Positions 54,553-61,276 of a DNA stretch of 64,000 bases are shown here, piece by piece (position 1 is the stretch's first letter; the number at the start of each line of letters is the position of its first letter). Source of the stretch: an uncultured Bacilli bacterium (GTDB lineage Bacteria > Bacillota_I > Bacilli_A > RF39 > UBA660); the NCBI GenBank assembly GCA_934119955.1, contig CAKOSZ010000001.1, forward strand, positions 124,001-188,000, written 5' to 3'. Below the pieces are notes generated by a model that did not search any database, was not told where the DNA came from, and saw only the letters and a list, made by a program, of their open reading frames with translations. The translations under genes were made by a program, and so were the position numbers.

Positions 54553-54581
54553 AATAAAGACTTTCGAAAAAAGTCTTTATT
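54553..54581 (-). terminator. Terminator after the first SipW/TasA-like gene
   Basis: AATAAAGACTTT / AAAGTCTTTATT (12 bp, 5-base loop) and T-rich tail on the minus strand. Confidence 0.75.
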
Positions 54582-54604
54582 TAATTATTATTATAATCTA
54601 ATAA

Positions 54605-55246
54605 CTAGGCAGCAGTATTAGCAACTACTTTAAGTTTTAGTGAATAATACATTTTTTCATATTCTGCTGTTGTATAGCTTTTACCTTCACCAATTGTTAC
54701 GGTGTCACTAATCCACATTCTTAATGTATAAGTATCTGTTTGTTGACTAGTACTACTAGTAGCAGTAATTTTACCTGTTGCAAGAGCTAAACCATCAGCA
54801 ATTAAAGAACCATCAGTTCCTACTACTTTTGGATCTGAATAGTTATTAGTATAACCAGTACCAGTAGCAGCAGTTTCTAGATATAATTTAATTTCACTAT
54901 CTTTAAATCTAGTTTTAGTTGCATCTGCATCACCAGGTATTGCATAAACAGTATAGGCAATTCCTTTTGCTGATGAATCATATCCAACTACACTAAACTC
55001 TAATGCACCATTGGCAGCGGTAGTTAATGCTTTTCCTGCTGTATCAGCCATTGGAAATTGATTAGTTAAATTAATAGCATTTCCCTCTGTAAAATTAAAG
55101 AAAATATTACCAGTTGTTAATGTATTATTCTTCTCTCCTGTTTTACTATAAGTAAAGAAAGCGAATGATACCCCAACAACTGCAACAACTAAAACTGCTA
55201 TTCCTAAAACTGATAATAATACTTGCTTAGATGAATTTTCATTCAT
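54605..55246 (-). CDS. SipW/TasA-like surface protein, copy 1
   Basis: The 213-residue protein has a short cytoplasmic start, one membrane segment (VLLSVLGIAVLVVAVVGVSF) running into AFFTYSKTGEKNNTLTTGNI, the SipW-dependent type of signal, and a beta-rich outer domain. TasA/camelysin relatives form fibres in biofilm. It is paralogous to the next gene upstream (identical SFAFFTYSK, similar YTVYA(I/V)PGDA/NA, DTVTI). No sipW-type peptidase is in the window. Expression from its own promoter at 55271-55299. Confidence 0.78.
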   Translation of the reverse strand: MNENSSKQVLLSVLGIAVLVVAVVGVSFAFFTYSKTGEKNNTLTTGNIFFNFTEGNAINLTNQFPMADTAGKALTTAANGALEFSVVGYDSSAKGIAYTVYAIPGDADATKTRFKDSEIKLYLETAATGTGYTNNYSDPKVVGTDGSLIADGLALATGKITATSSTSQQTDTYTLRMWISDTVTIGEGKSYTTAEYEKMYYSLKLKVVANTAA

Positions 55247-55270
55247 ATTTATATCCTCCTTACAATAAAG

Positions 55271-55299
55271 ATAATAGCATATTAATTTGATTTTGACAA
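55271..55299 (-). promoter_or_regulatory. Promoter of SipW/TasA-like copy 1
   Basis: Minus strand TTGTCA, 17-base spacer ending TGC, TATTAT (extended -10), 24 bases before the start codon. It is nearly the same layout as the promoter of copy 2. The rest of 55300-55440 is A+T-rich spacer without a visible gene. Confidence 0.72.
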
Positions 55300-55440
55300 T
55301 ATATTTTTCTAAAAAAATTAATTATTTACATTAAAAAGATTATAAAAAAGTTTGAAATTGTCAACAAAAGAATAATCTCACTTTTTTTTGAAGTTTTAAT
55401 ATTAGTTTTATTTTAATCATGATTAGTAATAAAAAAAGAA

Positions 55441-55461
55441 AAAAGACCAATTGGTCTTTAA
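55441..55461 (-). terminator. Terminator after SipW/TasA-like copy 2 (AAAGACC palindrome)
   Basis: The same 18-base palindrome as after spoVG, with T-rich flank on the minus strand. Confidence 0.75.
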
Positions 55462-55469
55462 TTTATTTA

Positions 55470-56108
55470 TTATCCTTGAGCGTCTACTCTAACTTTAAAT
55501 GAATAAAATAGATCACTATAAACTGCACGATCGCCAGTACCAGTTGCACTAGCACGGTAAGTTTTAGTAGTATCTGTATCAGATATTGTTACAGTATCGT
55601 TAACCCACATAGTCATACTATATGAATGTGTAACTGCACTACCACTTGCTGGAATAGTACCACTAGCAATTTGTAATCCTGCTCCATCAATTGCATCTCC
55701 AACAGGAGCACCAGTAGCATAAGCAGTTGCAACAGTTCCACCAGTTGTAGTTAGATAAAAATCGATTTCGCTATTTTTCATACGAGTTTTATCAGCAACT
55801 GCATTTCCTGGAACAGCATATACAGTATAGTTAATTGGACTCATTGTAGTTGGAATATTACCAGTTACACTGAAATCAAAAGTATCATTAGTTTTTCCTT
55901 CATCTACTGTTTGTGGAAATTGGTTAATTAATGTTAAACCATTTTCTGCTTCGGTAAACTCGAAAGCAATAGAACCAGTAGTGATAACGTTATTTGTTGT
56001 TCCTTGTTTACTATAAGTAAAGAACGCAAATGATACCCCTACTACTGCTATTACTAAAACGGCTATTCCTACAATTGATAAAATTGCTTGCTTTGAATTA
56101 TTTTCCAT
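55470..56108 (-). CDS. SipW/TasA-like surface protein, copy 2
   Basis: The 212-residue protein starts MENNSKQAILSIVGIAVLV (start at 56106-56108 because AGGAGG is only 2 bases from the earlier ATG). It has the VSFAFFTYSKQGTTNNVITTGSI signal and cleavage region and a beta-rich domain with YTVYAVPGNAVADKTRM and SMTMWVNDTVTI. It is homologous to copy 1 along its length, about half identical by eye. Probably a fibre or surface-layer protein. Confidence 0.78.
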   Translation of the reverse strand: MENNSKQAILSIVGIAVLVIAVVGVSFAFFTYSKQGTTNNVITTGSIAFEFTEAENGLTLINQFPQTVDEGKTNDTFDFSVTGNIPTTMSPINYTVYAVPGNAVADKTRMKNSEIDFYLTTTGGTVATAYATGAPVGDAIDGAGLQIASGTIPASGSAVTHSYSMTMWVNDTVTISDTDTTKTYRASATGTGDRAVYSDLFYSFKVRVDAQG

Positions 56109-56131
56109 TTTCATATCCTCCTTATGTTAAA

Positions 56132-56160
56132 AATATAGCACAATTTTTAAAACTTGACAA
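56132..56160 (-). promoter_or_regulatory. Promoter of SipW/TasA-like copy 2
   Basis: Minus strand TTGTCA, 17-base spacer ending TGC, TATATT (extended -10), 23 bases before the start codon. Confidence 0.72.
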
Positions 56161-56198
56161 TATGTTTTTGAACTTTTTTTGAAACTTTACAAAAAAAA

Positions 56199-56774
56199 TT
56201 AATATCCCCACCTCTCTACTGTGAAATTTATATTATATTGTCTACCAATTTTTAAAGTTTCTTTTTCACTATTTTCTAATAAATCCATAGTTAATCCTTT
56301 AACTAGACTTCCTCTATCCAATACTATACCAAAAAATTCCGTATCAAAATAATTAGAAACTTTTATAATACTTCCACAAGGAATAGCACTATCACTTGCT
56401 AAAATTCTAATTTTACCATAAGTACTATCTTCATAATAAATATTATTATTTAAAACATTTTGATAAGGATAGCAGCCTAATTTACCAGAACAACCTTTAC
56501 AATCAGGTCCATAAGCCGTAAGAGTTCCAACAAATTCAACTTTTTTATTTAAATTATTTTTTAATTCTTCTAAGGTGTTAACCTTAATCTTAGTTATTTC
56601 TTTTTTTTCATTTAAAACAATTCTTGAAGATTCGACTGCTTTAACATTATTTTCATTATTAGTAACAAAACTACTAGAAGAATTGCTAGTTGCTACTAAA
56701 AATAAAAGAAAAATAATTAAAAACAAACTAAGAAAATAAAGTTTTAATGAATTGATTTGTTTTTTAGTTTTCAA
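56199..56774 (-). CDS. 3D-domain protein (membrane-anchored, MltA-like double-psi barrel)
   Basis: The 191-residue protein starts with TTG (SD GAGGTGG) and has one N-terminal membrane helix (residues ~12-28). The C-terminal 100 residues are a 3D domain: VGTLTAYGPDCKGCSG, RILASDSAIPCGSIIKV, GIVLDRGSLVKGLTMDLL. The three conserved Asp are present. Relatives (YabE, YocH, Rpf2) act on peptidoglycan in resuscitation or stationary phase. Copies near tatD/metG (yabE) are common in Bacillus, which supports this. Confidence 0.86.
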   Translation of the reverse strand: MKTKKQINSLKLYFLSLFLIIFLLFLVATSNSSSSFVTNNENNVKAVESSRIVLNEKKEITKIKVNTLEELKNNLNKKVEFVGTLTAYGPDCKGCSGKLGCYPYQNVLNNNIYYEDSTYGKIRILASDSAIPCGSIIKVSNYFDTEFFGIVLDRGSLVKGLTMDLLENSEKETLKIGRQYNINFTVERWGY

Positions 56775-56827
56775 AGCAAACCACCTCTATGTTAAAAATA
56801 TAACACTTTATCTTTAATTAGTCAAAT

Positions 56828-56860
56828 AAAAAAGCAGACACCTTTTCAATGTCTACATTT
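56828..56860 (-). terminator. Terminator after tatD
   Basis: GTAGACA / TGTCTGC with a 9-base loop and T-run on the minus strand. Confidence 0.65.
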
Positions 56861-56878
56861 CTTATAAGATAGTATCAT

Positions 56879-57649
56879 TTAATCTACTTTTTCAAGTCTT
56901 TTATATTGCTTCTTAATATTATCATTTGTTATTTTAATTAATTCTTCCATACTAATATTTTTAATATTACATAAATTAGTTGCTATTATACTAATATTTT
57001 TAGGTTCATTAACTGTACCCCTTAAAGGAACAGGAGACAAATATGGGCTATCTGTTTCAAGCACAATATTTTTTATAGGAATATTTTCTAAAACCCTAGT
57101 TAAATTAGTATTAGAATAAGTTGATACTCCTCCTATTCCTAATAAATATCCTCTTTTAATATAAGAATTAGCAACTTCTAATGACCCACTAAAACAATGA
57201 ATTGTTACCTTTAAATCATATTTACCTAAAATATTAAATGTATCTAAATAAGCATCTCTTGAATGAATAACAACCGGTAAATTTAATTTTTTAGCAAGAT
57301 CTAACTGAGATTTAAATAATTTAATTTGTTCTTCTTTATTTTCTTTATTATGATAATAATCAAGACCTATTTCACCTATTCCTATGATTTTAGGATTATT
57401 TTTGATTAATTCTTCTAAATAGGAAATGGTATTTTCATTATAATCTCTTATTTCATCAGGATGAAGACCTATTGTTAAATAAATTGGATACTTATTTATT
57501 ATTTCTATTCCCTCTTGAATACCTTTTAAATCACAACCAGATATTATAAAATTATTAACTCCATTTTCTTTGGCTCTTTTTAAAATATCAGGAATATCAT
57601 CAGTTAAAGTAAGATGAAAGTGAGTATCTGTTAAATAATTATTTTGCAT
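56879..57649 (-). CDS. tatD: TatD-family DNase
   Basis: The 256-residue TIM-barrel metal hydrolase has TDTHFHLTL, IGEIGLDYYHNKE, LPVVIHSRDAY, TIHCFSGSLE and VLETDSPYLSPVPLRG. It overlaps metG by 11 bases, as in Bacillus (metS-tatD/yabD). Confidence 0.94.
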   Translation of the reverse strand: MQNNYLTDTHFHLTLTDDIPDILKRAKENGVNNFIISGCDLKGIQEGIEIINKYPIYLTIGLHPDEIRDYNENTISYLEELIKNNPKIIGIGEIGLDYYHNKENKEEQIKLFKSQLDLAKKLNLPVVIHSRDAYLDTFNILGKYDLKVTIHCFSGSLEVANSYIKRGYLLGIGGVSTYSNTNLTRVLENIPIKNIVLETDSPYLSPVPLRGTVNEPKNISIIATNLCNIKNISMEELIKITNDNIKKQYKRLEKVD

Positions 57650-59177
57650 CTTTTTCTACTCTCATGAAAATTGGTTTATAATCATTTATGTGAATATTTG
57701 TTTCAAGGGAACCAAATTTAATTGTATCAAGGCATTTTTTGTTAGTATTGATTTGTCTTAATATTTCATTTGCTGTATCTGGAATGAATGGAGTTAAATA
57801 AATGGCTCCTATTCTAATTCCTTCAATTAAATTATAAAGAACTGTTTGTAATTTATCCTTATTATCTTCTTTGGCAAGTATCCAAGGAGTTGTTTCATCT
57901 ATATATTTGTTGCATCTTCTAAATATATCAAAAATAGCATCAAGAGCTTCTGGTACTTCTAAATTATCCATATGTTTTTCTATTTTAGTGCCTGTATTTT
58001 CTATAATATTTATTAAATCCTTGTCATATTCTAAGGAAACTTTACTTTCTGGAATTATTCCGTCAAAGTATTTTGTAAGCATTGATAAAGTACGATTTAC
58101 TAAATTCCCAACAGTGTTAGCAAGATCTGTATTGTATCTATTTACAAGTAATTCCTCTGAAAATATGCCATCTGATCCAAATGGAACTTCTCTTAATAAA
58201 TAATATCTAATTGCATCTTTTCCGTAAGATTCAATATATTCTCTTGGATCTTTATAATTACCTAAACTTTTAGAAATCTTACCTCCATTTATAATAAGCC
58301 AACCATGACCAAATACCTTTTCTGGTAATGGTAAATCAAGAGCCATTAATAAGCAAGGCCAAATTATAGTATGAAATCTTACTATTTCTTTACCAACTAT
58401 TTGAAGAGATGCTGGCCAATATTTTCTAAATTTAGAATCATCTTCACTTAAATAACCAAGAGCACTTAAATAATTTGACAAAGCATCTATCCAAACATAA
58501 ACAACATGTTTTTTATCAAAACTTACTGGTATTCCCCAATCAAATGTTGTACGTGATACACATAAATCATCTAAACCTTTACTAATAAAATTATTCATCA
58601 TTTCATTTTTTCTTGATACAGGTTGAATAAAATCTGGATGAGTTTCATAATACTCTACTAATCTATCTTGATATTTACTTAATTTAAAGAAATATGCTTC
58701 TTCACTTGCCTCTTCTACATCACGACCACAATCAGGACATTTACCATCTACTAATTGAGATTCTGTCCAAAATGATTCACAAGGTGTACAATAAAGTCCT
58801 TTGTATTCTCCTTTATAAATATCTCCTTTGTCATATAATTTTTTAAATATTTTTTGAACTAATTCTATATGATCAGGATCAGTTGTTCTTATAAATCTAT
58901 CATATTCAATTCCAAGAGATGACCATAAATCCTTAGCATTTTCTATAATCTTATCAACATATTCTTTTGGTGAAACACCTATACTTTCAGCCTTTTTTTG
59001 AATTTTTAAACCATGTTCATCACTTCCTGTTAAGAAGAAAACATCAAATCCTCTTTGTTTTTTATATCTAGCAATACTATCTGCTATAACTGTTGTATAA
59101 CAATGACCTATATGAAAATTTGCTGATGGATAATATATAGGTGTTGTTATATAATAACTTTTATTTTTATTTTCCAT
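57639..59177 (-). CDS. metG: Methionyl-tRNA synthetase
   Basis: The 512-residue class I synthetase has the HIGH-like YPSANFHIGHCY, zinc cysteines (CTPCES ... CPDCGRD), and the KMSKS-like KISKSLGN. It lacks the C-terminal tRNA-binding (EMAP) domain that many have. GGAGGATTT precedes the ATG. It is controlled by the T-box leader upstream. Confidence 0.96.
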   Translation of the reverse strand: MENKNKSYYITTPIYYPSANFHIGHCYTTVIADSIARYKKQRGFDVFFLTGSDEHGLKIQKKAESIGVSPKEYVDKIIENAKDLWSSLGIEYDRFIRTTDPDHIELVQKIFKKLYDKGDIYKGEYKGLYCTPCESFWTESQLVDGKCPDCGRDVEEASEEAYFFKLSKYQDRLVEYYETHPDFIQPVSRKNEMMNNFISKGLDDLCVSRTTFDWGIPVSFDKKHVVYVWIDALSNYLSALGYLSEDDSKFRKYWPASLQIVGKEIVRFHTIIWPCLLMALDLPLPEKVFGHGWLIINGGKISKSLGNYKDPREYIESYGKDAIRYYLLREVPFGSDGIFSEELLVNRYNTDLANTVGNLVNRTLSMLTKYFDGIIPESKVSLEYDKDLINIIENTGTKIEKHMDNLEVPEALDAIFDIFRRCNKYIDETTPWILAKEDNKDKLQTVLYNLIEGIRIGAIYLTPFIPDTANEILRQINTNKKCLDTIKFGSLETNIHINDYKPIFMRVEKDAK

Positions 59178-59226
59178 AAATCCTCCATTTTACATTTTAA
59201 TTTTAAATTTAATTATTTTTATTTTT

Positions 59227-59259
59227 TTAAATATTAAAACTCCACATCCGTTTATTCAT
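59227..59259 (-). CDS. Ten-codon leader peptide between T-box and metG
   Basis: ATG AAT AAA CGG ATG TGG AGT TTT AAT ATT TAA, with a strong AGGAGGTAATT before it. It lies just after the T-box terminator and 49 bases before metG. It may be a translational coupler or attenuating leader, or chance. Confidence 0.4.
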   Translation of the reverse strand: MNKRMWSFNI

Positions 59260-59271
59260 AATTACCTCCTA

Positions 59272-59471
59272 CAAAAAAAATCTTCTATCCAAAGGACGAA
59301 GATCTCGTGGTACCACCTTATTTTACATAAAAATGTCTCTACTAATAACGAAGTTACCCGATTAATTTTATTAATTGCTCCAAAACCATATTCAGTTAAG
59401 TCCTTTAATTCTATTCCACCCTAAGAATCTCTCTTTAAAATTATCTTAACTTACTCATTTTTTCATCGCTT
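59272..59471 (-). promoter_or_regulatory. T-box riboswitch (Met) of metG
   Basis: On the minus strand the T-box core AAGGTGGTACCACGAG (59306-59321) is followed by a terminator GATCTTCGTCC / GGATAGAAGAT with eight T. Upstream lies stem I, with AGAGAGATT and GGGTGGAAT elements and a specifier segment GAATATGGT (AUG). Uncharged tRNA-Met stabilises the antiterminator. It fills most of the 59178-59498 gap between metG and spoVT. Confidence 0.9.
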
Positions 59472-59477
59472 TTCTGT

Positions 59478-59506
59478 ATTTTATCACATAACTTTTTATT
59501 ATTCAA
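59478..59506 (-). promoter_or_regulatory. Promoter of the T-box/metG transcript
   Basis: Minus strand TTGAAT, 17-base spacer ending TGA, TAAAAT (extended -10). The -35 part lies inside the end of the spoVT gene. Confidence 0.7.
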
Positions 59507-60017
59507 GATAATTTTCTAAATAATTATTTAAAAAATCTAAAACTTTTAAATCACTATTTTCTAAACTAGAATTTGTAAGTAAAATAACAAGTCCAATTGT
59601 ATCCCCATTAATTATAAGCGTTCTTATTGAAAATGCTACTTTTATACTTTCTTTTAAATTACTTAAACTTAAATATTCTGGTAATAACTCATCTATATCT
59701 TTTCTATTTTCAATTATGTTTACTAAATAAGGACTTAATTCTAAATCTAAATAATCTTTATAATCCTTAGTTGCTAATACTATTTTACTTAAACTTGTAA
59801 TTATTATATCTTTATTAAAAATATCTTTAAGAGAATTTATTAAATTTGTTATACTTTTATCATTTTCATGAATATCTGTATATTTATTTAAAGTAATTGT
59901 ATCATCTACTACATTAATTTCTACTTGCTCATTTTCTTTTATTTTTAAAACTTTTCTTATTTCTTTTGGAATTACAACTCTTCCTAAACAATCAACACGT
60001 CTTACAATACCACTCAT
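59499..60017 (-). CDS. spoVT: SpoVT-like AbrB/GAF regulator
   Basis: The 172-residue protein has an AbrB-type N-terminus (SGIVRRVDCLGRVVIPKEIRKVLKIKENEQVEI) and a GAF-like C-terminal domain, the SpoVT layout. It is a late forespore transcription regulator. Start at 60015-60017 (MSGIVRR) with GGTGAATAAA. Confidence 0.92.
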   Translation of the reverse strand: MSGIVRRVDCLGRVVIPKEIRKVLKIKENEQVEINVVDDTITLNKYTDIHENDKSITNLINSLKDIFNKDIIITSLSKIVLATKDYKDYLDLELSPYLVNIIENRKDIDELLPEYLSLSNLKESIKVAFSIRTLIINGDTIGLVILLTNSSLENSDLKVLDFLNNYLENYLE

Positions 60018-60071
60018 TTTATTCACCCAATTTTAGTATTTTCTAATCTTGGTAATTTATACAAAAAAGAA

Positions 60072-60653
60072 TTAAACTCCAATTGTATTTTTGTTTAATT
60101 CTAAATATTTTAAATATGTTTCCTTGAAGGTATTTAAAAGAATAATATCACGATTTTTCATGACATCTAAAACTTTATTGTTTAAATTTACAATGTATAT
60201 TGTTTTTAAATATTCCTTAATCCTTCTTTTAGTAAAATTATTATCTATATTAGTTATTAAATTATTTATTAAATTATTTATTTCTTCATACGAAAACTCT
60301 TCTATTTTAGTTTTCAAATTGTAATAATTATCTTTTATATTATTTTTACATACCTCTAAATCATCATGAATAATAATTGTATTTTGTAAATTTGTTTTTT
60401 TAATATCTAAAAGGTTCATAATATTAAGTCTATATGCTTCAAAGAAAGTATCAATATATTCTTCTTGACTATTATTATTCTCTTCTATTTCAGTTATTCT
60501 TTTTTTAAGACTTTCTTTTTGCGTATTTAGTAAATTATCAATTGTCAAAACTAGAACTTCTAAATTATTATCAAGATCAAGATTAAGTTTATTTAAATAA
60601 ATTTCTTTATTTTTTATTTTTAACTGCTTCTTTATATCTTCTTTATCGTTCAT
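60072..60653 (-). CDS. Hypothetical coiled-coil protein
   Basis: The 193-residue protein is helical and very rich in Lys, Asn, Leu and Ile, with coiled-coil heptads (NTQKESLKKRITEIEENNN). No membrane segment. Family unknown. AAAGGGTTAAAT precedes the ATG. It is next to spoVT with 54 bases between. Confidence 0.7.
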   Translation of the reverse strand: MNDKEDIKKQLKIKNKEIYLNKLNLDLDNNLEVLVLTIDNLLNTQKESLKKRITEIEENNNSQEEYIDTFFEAYRLNIMNLLDIKKTNLQNTIIIHDDLEVCKNNIKDNYYNLKTKIEEFSYEEINNLINNLITNIDNNFTKRRIKEYLKTIYIVNLNNKVLDVMKNRDIILLNTFKETYLKYLELNKNTIGV

Positions 60654-60774
60654 ATTTAACCCTTTCTATTTATTACTACAAGATAAGAATAACAAATTTT
60701 TGATAAATTGTCAAATATTGTAAACGCTAATTTTACTTTTTTGTTTTAAAAATACATTTTCAGTGAAAAAAGAA

Positions 60775-61026
60775 TTAGTTTTTAGTTAATTCTTTGATAT
60801 CTTTCTTAAAAAGAAGTCCTACATCTACATCAAGAGCAAGTGAAATATCATATAATGTTTGAACTGAAAAAGTATTGGCTACTTTGTCTGATTCAATTTG
60901 TCTTATATAATCATGAGATAAATCAGTTAATTCAGCAAGTTTTGCTTGTGTAATACCTTTTTCCTTCCTGTACTTTTTGATGTTATGCCTGATAACTTTA
61001 TAGATATCTACATACTCAATTTCCAT
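60775..61026 (-). CDS. Xre-family HTH regulator
   Basis: The 83-residue protein has a single HTH_3 domain: IRHNIKKYRKEKGITQAKLAELTDLSHDYIRQIESDK. Probably a local transcription regulator. GGTGGTAAAAT precedes the ATG. It is divergent from the RNA candidate promoter at 61078-61106. Confidence 0.88.
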   Translation of the reverse strand: MEIEYVDIYKVIRHNIKKYRKEKGITQAKLAELTDLSHDYIRQIESDKVANTFSVQTLYDISLALDVDVGLLFKKDIKELTKN

Positions 61027-61077
61027 ATTTTACCACCAAAGATATTATCTCATTATTTAATTATTTTAATATGTGAG

Positions 61078-61106
61078 TTGATAACTCACTAAAACTGTGC
61101 TATAAT
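61078..61106 (+). promoter_or_regulatory. Strong promoter of the candidate small RNA
   Basis: TTGATA (61078-61083), exactly 17 bases, extended -10 TGC-TATAAT (61101-61106). No protein gene follows. Confidence 0.8.
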
Positions 61107-61112
61107 TCTTAT

Positions 61113-61249
61113 GAAAGAACAAATTTTAATGGCTTACCTTTTACCACGTTAAAATAAAGTTCTTTCGTATTTAATTATTTGAAAAATCCATATTAACCAA
61201 ATTCAAATAATTAAATAGACTACTAAACGTTTGCTTAGTAGTCTTTTTT
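61113..61249 (+). ncRNA. Candidate small structured RNA
   Basis: Three hairpins follow the promoter. Hairpin 1: GAAAGAAC (61113-61120) with GTTCTTTC (61159-61166), enclosing TTTTAA-TGG / CCA-TTAAAA. Hairpin 2: TAATTATTTGAA / TTCAAATAATTA (12 bp). Hairpin 3: AGACTACTAA / TTAGTAGTCT with six T, a terminator. It is about 137 nt with no good reading frame (only a 13-codon ATG frame without ribosome site). It does not look like 6S, SRP or tmRNA. Confidence 0.68.
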
Positions 61250-61250
61250 G
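61217..61250 (+). terminator. Terminator of the candidate small RNA
   Basis: 10-bp stem AGACTACTAA / TTAGTAGTCT, 8-base loop, then TTTTTT. On the minus strand the tail is not T-rich, so direction is plus. Confidence 0.85.
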
Positions 61251-61276
61251 AGGTTATTTTATTAATAAATTAATTT

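Noticed and set aside
61113..61249. 6S RNA, SRP RNA or tmRNA identity for the structured RNA
   Set aside because: No long single hairpin with central bubble, no GNAR loop with SRP core, no tRNA-like ends.
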